Assembly (NCBI RefSeq): GCF_019668465.1
Contig: NZ_AP024828.1
Coordinates: forward strand, 4,340,001 to 4,404,000
Length of the DNA: 64,000 nucleotides
Direction: 5' to 3'
DNA from: Mycobacterium senriense
GTDB lineage: Bacteria > Actinomycetota > Actinomycetes > Mycobacteriales > Mycobacteriaceae
The notes beneath the pieces were generated by a model. It saw only the letters and a program-made list of their open reading frames with translations, was not told the DNA's origin and did no database searches. Shown in pieces: positions 52,302-61,810 of this stretch. The stretch's first letter is position 1; each line of letters begins with the position of its first letter. The position numbers and the translations under genes were made by a program.

Positions 52302-53225
52302 ATGTCATCATCTGGCTCGGCGCGTACCGAGGGCGACAGCTGGGACCTGGCCTCCAGCGTGGGCGCGACCGCGACGATGGTCGCGGCCTCCCGAGCGCTG
52401 GCATCGCGCGAGCCGGATCCACTACTCGATGACCGGTTCGCCGAGCCGTTGGTGCGGGCGGTCGGGCACCCCTTCTTCACCCGCATGCTGGACGGTCAGA
52501 TCCCGCTCGACACCGACGACATGCCGATGACGCTGCAACAGCGGCGCGAGCAGATGACAGTGCGGACCAGGTTTTTCGATGATTTCTTCGGCGCCGCCAC
52601 CGCCGCAGGCATCCGGCAGGCCGTCATCTTGGCCGCCGGGCTGGACGCGCGGGCCTATCGGTTGCCGTGGCCATCGGGCACGGTGGTTTTCGAGGTCGAC
52701 CAGCCTGAGGTGATCGCCTTCAAGACCGCCACGCTCGCCCAGATCGGCGCGGAACCCGCTGCCGAGCGCCGGACCGTCGCCATCGATCTCCGCGATGATT
52801 GGCCAACGGCGCTGCGCGACAGCGGCTTTGACACCGACGCCCGCACGGCGTGGATCGCCGAAGGCTTGCTGCCCTATCTACCGCCCGATGCCCAGGACCG
52901 GCTGTTGGACAACATCACCGCGCTCAGCGCGCCGGGCAGCCGGCTGGCCACCGAGAACATCACCGACATGAGCGTCTTCACCGACGAACGGGCGCGGGCG
53001 ATGCGCAGCGCCTGGCGGCAGCACGGACTGGACATCGATGTCGCCGAGCTGATTTGGCTCGGGGATCGCCGCCCCGCCGCTGAGCACCTGGGTGCCACCG
53101 GCTGGGACGTCACCCGCCACCCCACCGAACAGGTCTATGCCGGTTACGGGTTCGCGCTGCCGGACAACGAAATCCTCAGGCAATTTCGTCACGCAATCAG
53201 CTACCTCAGTGCCGAATCGCGCTGA
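52302..53225 (+). CDS. TIGR00027 family SAM-dependent methyltransferase
   Basis: A 307-residue methyltransferase of the leucine-carboxyl-methyltransferase-like TIGR00027 family that is expanded in mycobacteria. It has the family N-terminus ([23 protein letters not shown]), [17 protein letters not shown] near residue 105 as the SAM loop, [13 protein letters not shown], and [22 protein letters not shown]. The true substrates of most members are unknown, and some may methylate polyketides or lipids. ATG 52302 follows GGGGAAATCGA. The stop is 25 bp from the convergent zwf stop. Confidence 0.92.
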   Translation: MSSSGSARTEGDSWDLASSVGATATMVAASRALASREPDPLLDDRFAEPLVRAVGHPFFTRMLDGQIPLDTDDMPMTLQQRREQMTVRTRFFDDFFGAATAAGIRQAVILAAGLDARAYRLPWPSGTVVFEVDQPEVIAFKTATLAQIGAEPAAERRTVAIDLRDDWPTALRDSGFDTDARTAWIAEGLLPYLPPDAQDRLLDNITALSAPGSRLATENITDMSVFTDERARAMRSAWRQHGLDIDVAELIWLGDRRPAAEHLGATGWDVTRHPTEQVYAGYGFALPDNEILRQFRHAISYLSAESR

Positions 53226-53249
53226 GCCCGAGGAGTTTCGGCGCTTTCG

Positions 53250-54749
53250 CTAAGGCTTGGCCTCGCGCCACTCCCGCTCGAACGGCAGCCGCCACGCGTT
53301 CGGTGCGATCAATTGGTGAATCGCGTTGGGGCCCCATGTGCCGGGCTGATACAGCTTGGCCGGCGGCGGATCGGTGAGCAGGTCTTCCGAGCGCTCCCAT
53401 AATGATTCGATGCCTTCGGCGGTGTTGAACAGCGTGTGGTCGCCCCGCATCGCATCGAGAATCAATCGTTCGTAGGCCTCCAGCACGTCCACGACGGTAT
53501 CGATCTCCTGCGAGGAAAACTGCATGGACAGTTTGTCCAGCTTCATGCCGGGGCCGGGCCGCTTGCCATAGAACGACAGCGAAACCTTCGAGTTGTCGGC
53601 AAGGTCGAAGGTGAGGTGATCGGGACCCTGGGTGCCCACCCCGGATCCGGGCGGGAACATGGTCCGCGGGGCCTCCTTGAACGCGATGGAGATAACGCGG
53701 ATGCCCTCGGCCATCTTCTTGCCGGTGCGCAGGTAGATGGGTACCCCGGCCCATCGCCAGTTGTCGATGCCGACCTTGAGGGCGATGAACGTCTCGGTGT
53801 CGGAATCCTTTGCCACGCCGTCCTCGTCGCGGTATCCGCTGTACTGACCGCGCACCACGTTCGACGGCTTGACCGGCAGCATCGACCGGAACACCTTGTT
53901 CTTTTCCTCGCTGATGGCAAACGGCTCGAGCGCCGTCGGCGGCTCCATCACCACGAACGCCATCACCTGGAACAGGTGGGTCACCACCATGTCCTTGTAA
54001 GCGCCGGTATCTTCGTAAAAGTTCGCCCGCTGATCCAGGCCCTTTTCTTCGGGGATGTCGATCTGAATGTGGTCGATGAAGTTGCGGTTCCAGATCGGCT
54101 CGAACAGGCCGTTGGCGAAGCGGAACGCCAGGATGTTCTGCGCGGCCTCCTTGCCCAAGAAGTGGTCGATGCGGAAAATCTGTGTTTCCTCGAAGGTTTC
54201 GTGCACGAAGTCGTTCAGCGCTACCGCGCTGGCCAGGTCGGTGCCAAACGGCTTCTCCATCACCACCCGTGAGCGTTCGACCAGCTTGGCGTCGCTCAGC
54301 ATGGTGATGACGGCGCGCGCCGCCTTGGGCGGCACCGACAGGTAATGCAGCCGCCGGACGTCGGGCCCCAGGTTGTCTTCGGCCTGCGCCACCGCCTCGG
54401 CCAGCGCCTCGGGTCCGGCGCTCTGCGGGACGTAGGTGACGATGTCGGCGAAGTTCGACCACTGTTCGGGCGTGAGCTTGTGCGTGCCGAAGGAATCGAT
54501 CGCCTTCTTGGCGAGATCGCGGAATTCTTCTTGACTCAGGTCTTCGAGCGACGTGGCGACGATCTGAATATCGGGCGCCAATTCGGACTGGTCCAGATAC
54601 GCCAGACCGGGGATCAGTTTTCGTTTCGCCAGGTCGCCCGTCGCCCCGAAAAGGACGATGACGTGCGGGTCGAGCGGATCGGAATGGTCGCGACGCGGGC
54701 GGGCGTCGGCAGCGGGGTAAGCGATGGTCTGAGGTTTCTCGGTAGCCAC
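53250..54749 (-). CDS. zwf: Glucose-6-phosphate 1-dehydrogenase
   Basis: A 499-residue enzyme that oxidises glucose 6-phosphate to 6-phosphogluconolactone with NADP or F420-type cofactors, starting the oxidative pentose phosphate pathway. The nucleotide loop is GATGDLAKRK (residues 35-44), and the diagnostic catalytic motif RIDHFLGKE lies near residue 195. GTG 54749 has GGAAG about 10 bases upstream. It lies divergent from a small hydrophilic gene with a 146-bp gap. It is a complete, normal copy without opcA or tal/tkt neighbours, so it may be a second zwf rather than the pentose-operon copy. Confidence 0.95.
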   Translation of the reverse strand: MATEKPQTIAYPAADARPRRDHSDPLDPHVIVLFGATGDLAKRKLIPGLAYLDQSELAPDIQIVATSLEDLSQEEFRDLAKKAIDSFGTHKLTPEQWSNFADIVTYVPQSAGPEALAEAVAQAEDNLGPDVRRLHYLSVPPKAARAVITMLSDAKLVERSRVVMEKPFGTDLASAVALNDFVHETFEETQIFRIDHFLGKEAAQNILAFRFANGLFEPIWNRNFIDHIQIDIPEEKGLDQRANFYEDTGAYKDMVVTHLFQVMAFVVMEPPTALEPFAISEEKNKVFRSMLPVKPSNVVRGQYSGYRDEDGVAKDSDTETFIALKVGIDNWRWAGVPIYLRTGKKMAEGIRVISIAFKEAPRTMFPPGSGVGTQGPDHLTFDLADNSKVSLSFYGKRPGPGMKLDKLSMQFSSQEIDTVVDVLEAYERLILDAMRGDHTLFNTAEGIESLWERSEDLLTDPPPAKLYQPGTWGPNAIHQLIAPNAWRLPFEREWREAKP

Positions 54750-54895
54750 TCTTGCGATACTTCCATCGCCACGGCGCTGTGTCTCGTTCGTTTAGCGACC
54801 GCCGGATCTGGTTAGCGAACGCGCGATCGGGTATGGAATAGCGGCGGGTTCCCGGCGCCGGGGCCCGTCCCCCACCAACGCCCATGGAAAGCGAC

Positions 54896-55066
54896 ATGAC
54901 CAAACCCGACAAAGACCCGCTGAGCCGCGCTCAGGAGCTGGAAAACATCGTCGATCAGCTCGAGGAAAAGGTTACCGAGGAGAGCGAAGCCGAAGGCGTT
55001 CCCGGCAACCGCAGCGACCGGGAACAAGCGGCTGTCCGCGGTACCACCAGCGAGCCGCCGGACTAG
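54896..55066 (+). CDS. Small charged mycobacterial protein, 56 residues
   Basis: A hydrophilic, helix-forming protein: MTKPDKDPLSRAQELENIVD then QLEEKVTEESEAEGVPGNRS and an acidic/proline tail. The first half could form a short coiled coil. ATG 54896 is used since GGAAA lies just before it; ATG 54884 would remove that. No family is firmly recognised. It is divergent from zwf and convergent with the next gene. Confidence 0.6.
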   Translation: MTKPDKDPLSRAQELENIVDQLEEKVTEESEAEGVPGNRSDREQAAVRGTTSEPPD

Positions 55067-55082
55067 CGGGTCGCCGAACAGG

Positions 55083-56054
55083 TCATTCGCTCGGCACGTC
55101 GATGGCGTGCGCCTTCAGCGTCGCCAGCAGCTCGGGCGTCGGCCAGTCCTCCGCCCGGTAACGGACCGGATTGATTCCCGCGACGGGAAGGATGCCCACC
55201 GCATCGACCACAGTCGGGAACGGCACGGTGAACTTGTCGGATACGTTGGACGGGTCGCCGACCAGGAACGTCACGTAATCGGTCTGCGGCAGCTCCCACG
55301 GGATCCCCTGCCCCCACACCGCATTGGTGCGCCGACCCCACGCCGTCTCGATCATCTGCGCGTCGCCGACATATTGCGGGAACAGCTCGCGCTCATAATG
55401 CTCCCGCAAGAACTCCACCTGGTGCGTGTATTCGGTTGTGGCCAACAGCGTTCGGGCCCTCAACGCCAACCCGCGCAACGGGTGGGGACCGGCCTGATCG
55501 AACGGCGCGATGATGCTGCCTCCGATGGTGTAGCCCTGCGGCGAGATGGGTTGCTCGGCGTCGAGGTACATCTGCTCGGCGACCTCGAAGAGGTCCGCTG
55601 CGTTGTCGGGCGCGTCGGTGCCCAGCAGCAGCACGCCATCGCCCGGGAAAAACACCAGGGGGCGGGGGCCGCCGGCGACCGCCAGCGCACCCAGCCAGCC
55701 GGTGGCCAGGATCATCGAATCGATGTAGGTGCCGCCGTCGGCGTCTTTCATCAGGTACTTCTCGCCAGGCTGGAAGGCCTGCTGACGCGCGGAAAGGTTC
55801 TCCCTGGCCACCGCGAACGCCTGATCGCCGGTGATGCCCCAGGCGCCCGTTTCCGCCGGCGACACGATGGTCCGCACGGTGGGGAGATCGACGACCACCA
55901 TCTCGTTGATGAACGGGAACACCGGACGGACCCAGGGCTGGGCACCGGTGTTGACCAAGCCGTTGACGTAGCTTTGCGGGCGCAGCACCGGCCGGAGCAA
56001 GGGTTGGGCCTCGGCCCAATCCATAGGCGGAGTCGGCGGTTGCTCGGTTGCCAT
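55083..56054 (-). CDS. Conserved hypothetical protein
   Basis: A 323-residue protein with no transmembrane helix or signal peptide. It starts MATEQPPTPPMDWAEAQPLL and includes VFPFINEMVVVDLPTVRTIVSP, YIDSMILATGWLGALAVAGGPRPLVFFPGDGVLLLG, and ETAWGRRTNAVWGQGIPWELPQTDYVTFLVGDPSNVSD. No enzyme motif could be assigned. High GC at third positions and the normal length support a real gene. ATG 56054 is in a clear start context (weak AG-rich sequence upstream). It is followed by the convergent small gene. Confidence 0.75.
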   Translation of the reverse strand: MATEQPPTPPMDWAEAQPLLRPVLRPQSYVNGLVNTGAQPWVRPVFPFINEMVVVDLPTVRTIVSPAETGAWGITGDQAFAVARENLSARQQAFQPGEKYLMKDADGGTYIDSMILATGWLGALAVAGGPRPLVFFPGDGVLLLGTDAPDNAADLFEVAEQMYLDAEQPISPQGYTIGGSIIAPFDQAGPHPLRGLALRARTLLATTEYTHQVEFLREHYERELFPQYVGDAQMIETAWGRRTNAVWGQGIPWELPQTDYVTFLVGDPSNVSDKFTVPFPTVVDAVGILPVAGINPVRYRAEDWPTPELLATLKAHAIDVPSE

Positions 56055-56141
56055 GTCCACGCTCGGTCTTCCTGCTCTTGAACAGCGAACACGCACGTTA
56101 CACGCTGCGCCGGCCGACACAAGTCACCCTTTTTGGCTGCC

Positions 56142-57650
56142 TCACGTCGCGGCGGCCGGCCCGAACCAGGTGGCGAGGGAGTCGCGTAGCGCCGGGTCGT
56201 TGCCGGTGCCGGCCCAGGCGACGTGTCCGTCCGGCCGGATCAACACCGCGGGCGGCATGGTCACGGCACCGAGCACCGGAAGCACGCACCGGTCAATATG
56301 TTTCGCGTCTACCGTCGGAACCCGGTCCGCCCAGGGCGTGACCTCGATGAGACCGGTCTCGCCGAAGTTGAGCAGCACCGGACGGGCGTCGCGCAGCAGG
56401 TCGAACACGCGCAGCGACCCGTCGGTGGTGACCAGGTCCAGGTCGGGCATGCGGCGCCCCACCAGCGGGTGTCCCCCGCCCAGGTCGTAACGGATGTCCA
56501 GGCCGGACATCATCGCGGCGAAACAGGTGCGGGGTTCGTCCATGGCGAAAAGGCCGGACACGGTGTCGCGCAGTGCCTGGGTGCGTTCGTCGGGGCGAAG
56601 GAGCGCCATCTGCGCCAACGCGTTGCGCAGCACCCGCCGGGCAACCGGGTGCCGTTCGGCGTGGTAGCTGTCCAGCAGGCCGTCGTGCGACGTCTTGTTG
56701 ACAACCTGGCCCAGCTTCCAGCCCAGATTCACCGCATCCTGCACGCCGGTGTTGAGGCCCTGCCCGCCCACCGGGTGGTGGATATGCGCGGCGTCGCCGG
56801 CCAGCAGAACTCGCCCGCGGCGGTAGGCGGCGGCCTGCCGCGCCGCGTCGGTGAACCGGGAAAGCCAAGTGGGACTGTGGATTCCGTAGTCCGTCCCGTA
56901 GACGGCGACGAGCGCCTGGCTCAGGTCGCGCAGCGTGGGTTCGGTGGCCGGTCCAAGCTGCGCCTCGGTGACCATCACCCGAACGGGTCCACCCTCCTCG
57001 GCGCTGGACAGGGCATGGACGCCGATCGCGTCGTGGCGGATCCCCCACTGCGGGGATTGTCCGGTCCCGAAATCGATTTCGACCTCGGCGAGCAGATAAC
57101 TGGTCGTCGCGTCCCATCCGGGGAATTCGATGCCGGCCGCTTTGCGGATCACGCTGCGTCCTCCGTCGCACCCGACGAGATACTCCCCCCGCATCACGCG
57201 GCCGTCGGACAGGCCGACGTCGACGCCGCTGCCGTCCTGGGCAAACGTTGCCACCTGCCCGCCGCGGTAGATCGGCACGCCGAGCTCGCCGACCCAGTCG
57301 GCCAGGACGCGTTCGATCTCGTTCTGCCACAGCGCGAGTCCGTAGGGGTGCCGGGTGGGAAAGTCACTGATGTCCAGCCGGATCTGGGAGAACCCGGCGA
57401 CCTGCGCGACCTGGCCCCGGGACAGGAACCGATCGGCGATGCCACGCTGATCGAGAACTTCGATGGTGCGGGAATGCAGGCCGCCGGCCCGAGTTCCGAT
57501 CAGGTCCTGGCTGGTGCGCCGCTCCACAATGGCGGCGTCGACCCCCGCCAAAGCCAACTCGCCCGCCAGCATGAGGCCGGTCGGGCCGCCCCCGGCGATG
57601 ATCACCGCTTGCTCGGTGCCGCCATTTTCCGCTACCCCCGAAACATCCAC
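56142..57650 (-). CDS. FAD-dependent aromatic-ring monooxygenase (PHBH/Rox type)
   Basis: A 502-residue flavin hydroxylase. The Rossmann motif is IIAGGGPTGLMLAGELALAGVDAAIVERR (near residue 18), DG near 160 in YLVGCDGGRSVIRKAAG, and GDAAHIHHPVGGQGLNTGVQDAVNLGWKL near 285. The C-terminal 170 residues have the thioredoxin-like tail of Rox and MHPA hydroxylases. It hydroxylates an aromatic compound with NAD(P)H; rifamycin-type substrates are possible but not shown. GTG 57650 is preferred, as it lies next to GGGTGG. Confidence 0.92.
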   Translation of the reverse strand: MDVSGVAENGGTEQAVIIAGGGPTGLMLAGELALAGVDAAIVERRTSQDLIGTRAGGLHSRTIEVLDQRGIADRFLSRGQVAQVAGFSQIRLDISDFPTRHPYGLALWQNEIERVLADWVGELGVPIYRGGQVATFAQDGSGVDVGLSDGRVMRGEYLVGCDGGRSVIRKAAGIEFPGWDATTSYLLAEVEIDFGTGQSPQWGIRHDAIGVHALSSAEEGGPVRVMVTEAQLGPATEPTLRDLSQALVAVYGTDYGIHSPTWLSRFTDAARQAAAYRRGRVLLAGDAAHIHHPVGGQGLNTGVQDAVNLGWKLGQVVNKTSHDGLLDSYHAERHPVARRVLRNALAQMALLRPDERTQALRDTVSGLFAMDEPRTCFAAMMSGLDIRYDLGGGHPLVGRRMPDLDLVTTDGSLRVFDLLRDARPVLLNFGETGLIEVTPWADRVPTVDAKHIDRCVLPVLGAVTMPPAVLIRPDGHVAWAGTGNDPALRDSLATWFGPAAAT

Positions 57651-57764
57651 TTCGCCACCCCGATTCGCCTGAATTCTGGTCGAGGACAGCGATTTTGCAT
57701 CAGCACCCGGGTCTTGCGGCAAGCCCCGGTATGCGCTATAGGTTGAAAGTGGCGGGGAAAACAA

Positions 57765-60700
57765 TCACCAACGCTCGCGCACCGCGTCGATCGCGCGGTA
57801 GATCCGCTGCTCGCTGACCGGGCGCGGCGTGCCGAGTTGCTGGGCCCACAGGCTCACCCTGAGTTCCTCGATCTGCCGGGCGACATCGCGAACCTCGACG
57901 GCCGCCCTCGCCGGCGGCGGCAGCTGATGCACCAGCTCGTCGAAGGCCTCCTGCACGGCGTGCACTCGTTGCATGCGCTCCCGATCGGCCTGGGCGGCGC
58001 GCGGCAGCCCGTCGAGGCGGCGACGAATCCCGAGCAGGTAGCGGGTGAGATCGGCGAGCCGCGCGGCCCCGGTGGCGGTGACGAAACCGGCCGGCAACAG
58101 CCGATCCAGTTGCGCACGGATGTCGGCGATCGCGTCGGTGTGCGCGGGCGGCGGGCTCGCGGGCAGCAGGAGTTGCACCTCCTGAGCGGCGGTCAGCACC
58201 TTCTCGACACGGCCCACGATGTCGACGGTGGCGGGCAGCAGGGACTTTCCGGCCCGCTGTTGCAGCGCGACGAACTCCGCGCGCGTCCACACCGGAGCCG
58301 ACACGAGCGCGTCGGTCGCGGCGTCGGCGCAGTCGTCCAGCAGCGCGGAGAGATCACCATCGGGATTGGTGCCGAGAGCGAGCCGGGTCCGTGGATCAAG
58401 CTGACGCGCAATGGCTTTGATCGGGGAGGAGACGCCGAGCCGCACCAACCGCCGGATGCCGGGCCCCATCGCCTGGCCCTGCTCGGCCGATGTGGCGAAC
58501 ACGCGAAGGTCGACGGCGCCGCCCGCGTCGACGAACGCGGGAAAACCCCGCACGGTGCGTCCATCAATCGTGCGCTCGACCACACGCGGCAGTTCGTCGA
58601 GGTCCTCGGGCCAGCCACGCAATCCCGTCCGCTCCAGCTCGCCCGCGACAGCATGCGCGACGGCCTGCCGGGCCGGCGCCGTGAGCCGCTCCTGCAGCGC
58701 CCGCAGATCCTTGCCCCGGGCCACCTCGGCACCGTCGCCGGACTCGACCACGAATGTCACCCGCAGATGCGAGGGCAGCTTGTCCAGGTCGAAGGCCTCG
58801 ATGGGCACCAAAACGCCGGTGCGGCGGCGTAATTCGCGTTGCAGCGCCGGTAGCAGCGGCTCGGCGGCCGGATCGATTGCCGCCAGCACCGCGCGGGCCG
58901 TGTCGGGAGCGGGAACGAAGTTGCGGCGCAAGTCTTTTGGCAGCGAGCGGATGAGCGCGGTCACCAGTTCCTCGCGCAGCGCCGGCACCTGCCACGCGAA
59001 CTCGTCGCCGCCCAAGCGCGCCAGCACGTCCATCGGCACGTGCACGGTGACGCCGTCGTCAGCGGCACCGGGCTCGAACCGGTAGGTCAACGGCAACGCG
59101 ACATCGCCGGTGCGCCAGGCGCTCGGCCGATCCGCGTCGGCGGCCTCGTCGGTGCGCAGCAGGTCGGTGCGAGTAAACGTCAGCAGGTCCGGTGTCTTGT
59201 GCCGCTGCTTCTTCCACCACGCGTCGAAGTGCCGCGCGGAGACGACGTCGGTGGGGATGCGGGCGTCATAGAGCGCATAAACGTCGTCGTCGCCGACCAT
59301 CAGGTCGCGGCGGCGGGCCCGCTCCTCCAGCTCCTCGAGCTCGGCCCGCAGCCGCGCGTTGTCGGCGAAGAAGTGATGGCGGGTGTGCCACTGTCTCTCG
59401 ACCAGCGCGTGGCGGATAAACAACTCGCGCGCCACCACCGGCTCGATGCGCGCGTATCCGACGCGGCGGCGCGCGGCCAGCGGCAGGCCGTACAACGTCA
59501 CCCGCTCGTAGGCCATCACCTCGCCGCGTTTGGCGTCCCAATGCGGTTCGCTGTAGGTGCGCTGCACCAACTCGCCGGCGACCCGCTCCACGACCTCGGG
59601 CTGAACGCGGGCGGCGGTGCGCCCGTACAGGCGGCTGGTCTCGACCAGCTCCGCCACGACGACCCAGCGCGGCGGCCGTTTGGTGAGCGCCGAGCCGGGC
59701 GCGAGCACGAAGTGCGAGTTGCGGGCGCCCAGGTACTCGCGGGTGTCCTCGCGGCGCATACCCACATGCGACAACAACCCCGCCAGCAGCGCCGCGTGCA
59801 CCCGCGCAGCATCGGCGGGCTCCTCGGATGCGGCGTCTTCGACGATGCCGAGGTCGCGGGCGATGCTGCGCAGCTGCCCGACCAGATCCTGCCACTCTCG
59901 GATGCGCAGATAATGCAGAAACTCCGAACGACACATCCGGCGAAATGCATTGCCGGATAATGACGTCCGCTGCTCACGCAGATAGCGCCACAGGTTGAAA
60001 TAGGACATGAAGTCGGAGTGCTCGTCGGCGAAACGGGCGTGCTTTGCCCGGGCCGCCTCCTCGCGGTCACTCGGGCGCTCCCGCGGGTCCGGGATCGTCA
60101 ACGCCGCGGTCAAGACCAGCATCTCGCGGACGCACCCCTCGGTCTGTGCCTGCAGAATCATCCGGCCCAGCCTCGGATCGACGGGCAGTCGCGCGAGGCG
60201 GCGGCCGAGATCGGTGATGGCGCCGTGCTGGTCGAACGCGCCGAGTTCGGCCAGCAGCTGCACGCCGTCGCGGACGCTGCGCCGGTCCGGTGGATCCAGG
60301 AAGGGAAACTGCTCGATGTCGCCGATCTGCAGGGCCGCCATCTGCAGCAGCACGGCGGCGAGGTTCGTCCGCAGTATCTCGGGTTCGGTGTAACGCGGTC
60401 GCGCCGCGAAGTCCTGCTCGGAGTAGAGCCGGATGCACACGCCGGGCGCGACCCGGCCGCAACGGCCGGCCCGCTGCGCGGCCGACGCCTGCGAGATCGG
60501 CTCGATCGGCAGCCGCTGCACCTTCAAACGCCGGCTGTAGCGCGAAATCCGGGCATTGCCCGGGTCGATGACGTAGCGGATCCCGGGCACGGTCAACGAC
60601 GTTTCGGCGACGTTGGTCGCCAGCACGACGCGGCGCCCGGTATGGGGGGCGAACACCTTCTGCTGCTCGGCGGTGGGCAGCCGCGCGTACAGCGGGAGCA

Positions 60701-61691
60701 CCTCGGTGTGTTCGAGTCCGCTCAAAGCCTCTGCGGTATCACGGATTTCGCGCTCTCCGGAAAGAAAGACCAGGATGTCCCCCGGCGGCTCGGCCTCGAG
60801 TTCACCGATCGCGTCGACGATCGCCTCGACCTCATCGCGGGTCTCGGTACGCACGATCTCGTGGTCCGGGTCGTCCGGGTCGTCGTCGGAGGCCGAAGGC
60901 ACGGCAACCTCCAGTGGCCGGTAGCGCACCTCGACCGGATACGTCCGCCCGGACACCTCGATGATCGGCGCGTTCTCGAAGTGCGCCGCGAAGCGCTGCG
61001 GCTCGATCGTCGCCGAGGTGATGATCACCTTCAGATCGGGTCGGCGAGGCAGCAACTCACGCAGGTAACCGAGGAGGAAGTCGATGTTGAGGCTGCGCTC
61101 GTGCGCCTCGTCGAGGATCAGCGTGTCGTAGCGCAGCAGGCGACGATCGCGCTGGATCTCGGCGAGCAAAATGCCGTCGGTCATCAGCTTGATCAGCGTG
61201 CGATCGCTGACCTGGTCGGTGAAACGCACGGTATAGCCCACGATGTCGCCGAGTGGGCTGCCCAATTCGTCGGCGATGCGCTGGGCGACGGTGCGGGCGG
61301 CCAGCCGGCGAGGCTGGGTGTGGCCGATGGTTCCGCGGACACCGCGGCCGGCCTCGAGACAGATCTTCGGCAGCTGGGTGGTCTTCCCCGACCCGGTCTC
61401 CCCCGCGATCACCACCACCTGATGCGTCCGGATGGCTGCGGCGATTTCCTGCCGTCGGTCGCTGACCGGCAGGTCGGGGTAGGCGATGGTGGGGACGGCG
61501 GCTTGACGGGCGGCGACGACCGTGTGCGCCGCGGCGACCTGTTCGGCGAGCTGTCGCAGCTTTTCGGGCGAGGCGCCGCGCAAGTTCTTGAGCCGCCGGC
61601 CGAGGCGGGCCGCGTCGCGCAAGGTCAAACCGTCGAGTTGGTTGCGCAACTGCGCTGCAGACGGTTCGGCCACCCCGCACAGAATAGGCAC
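57765..61691 (-). CDS. hrpA: ATP-dependent RNA helicase HrpA
   Basis: A 1308-residue DEAH-box helicase. Motif I is AGETGSGKTTQLPK near residue 95, motif II LDEAHERSLN near 190, motif VI SQASAAQRAGRCGRVAPG near 405, then the helicase-associated domain and OB-like segment, followed by a long C-terminal DUF3418 region. HrpA processes or remodels RNA, and in E. coli it helps to rescue stalled ribosomes. GTG at 61691 (another at 61673) gives the normal N-terminus. It is transcribed opposite to the membrane-protein gene. No operon partner. Confidence 0.94.
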   Translation of the reverse strand: MPILCGVAEPSAAQLRNQLDGLTLRDAARLGRRLKNLRGASPEKLRQLAEQVAAAHTVVAARQAAVPTIAYPDLPVSDRRQEIAAAIRTHQVVVIAGETGSGKTTQLPKICLEAGRGVRGTIGHTQPRRLAARTVAQRIADELGSPLGDIVGYTVRFTDQVSDRTLIKLMTDGILLAEIQRDRRLLRYDTLILDEAHERSLNIDFLLGYLRELLPRRPDLKVIITSATIEPQRFAAHFENAPIIEVSGRTYPVEVRYRPLEVAVPSASDDDPDDPDHEIVRTETRDEVEAIVDAIGELEAEPPGDILVFLSGEREIRDTAEALSGLEHTEVLPLYARLPTAEQQKVFAPHTGRRVVLATNVAETSLTVPGIRYVIDPGNARISRYSRRLKVQRLPIEPISQASAAQRAGRCGRVAPGVCIRLYSEQDFAARPRYTEPEILRTNLAAVLLQMAALQIGDIEQFPFLDPPDRRSVRDGVQLLAELGAFDQHGAITDLGRRLARLPVDPRLGRMILQAQTEGCVREMLVLTAALTIPDPRERPSDREEAARAKHARFADEHSDFMSYFNLWRYLREQRTSLSGNAFRRMCRSEFLHYLRIREWQDLVGQLRSIARDLGIVEDAASEEPADAARVHAALLAGLLSHVGMRREDTREYLGARNSHFVLAPGSALTKRPPRWVVVAELVETSRLYGRTAARVQPEVVERVAGELVQRTYSEPHWDAKRGEVMAYERVTLYGLPLAARRRVGYARIEPVVARELFIRHALVERQWHTRHHFFADNARLRAELEELEERARRRDLMVGDDDVYALYDARIPTDVVSARHFDAWWKKQRHKTPDLLTFTRTDLLRTDEAADADRPSAWRTGDVALPLTYRFEPGAADDGVTVHVPMDVLARLGGDEFAWQVPALREELVTALIRSLPKDLRRNFVPAPDTARAVLAAIDPAAEPLLPALQRELRRRTGVLVPIEAFDLDKLPSHLRVTFVVESGDGAEVARGKDLRALQERLTAPARQAVAHAVAGELERTGLRGWPEDLDELPRVVERTIDGRTVRGFPAFVDAGGAVDLRVFATSAEQGQAMGPGIRRLVRLGVSSPIKAIARQLDPRTRLALGTNPDGDLSALLDDCADAATDALVSAPVWTRAEFVALQQRAGKSLLPATVDIVGRVEKVLTAAQEVQLLLPASPPPAHTDAIADIRAQLDRLLPAGFVTATGAARLADLTRYLLGIRRRLDGLPRAAQADRERMQRVHAVQEAFDELVHQLPPPARAAVEVRDVARQIEELRVSLWAQQLGTPRPVSEQRIYRAIDAVRERW

Positions 61692-61810
61692 TCGCGCGCC
61701 CGCATCCCCAACGCATCGAGGCGACCGGCCGGGTTGGCGACAGCCGAATCCGGGTATCAGGGGGCGAGTGCATCGAAAGGGATGCCGGCTTGCGGGGGAA
61801 GTGATCGGCG

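Noticed and set aside
56223..57746. A 507-codon open frame antisense to the FAD monooxygenase
   Set aside because: It is a high-GC shadow of the opposite strand. The protein has no motif and the FAD monooxygenase on the other strand is complete.
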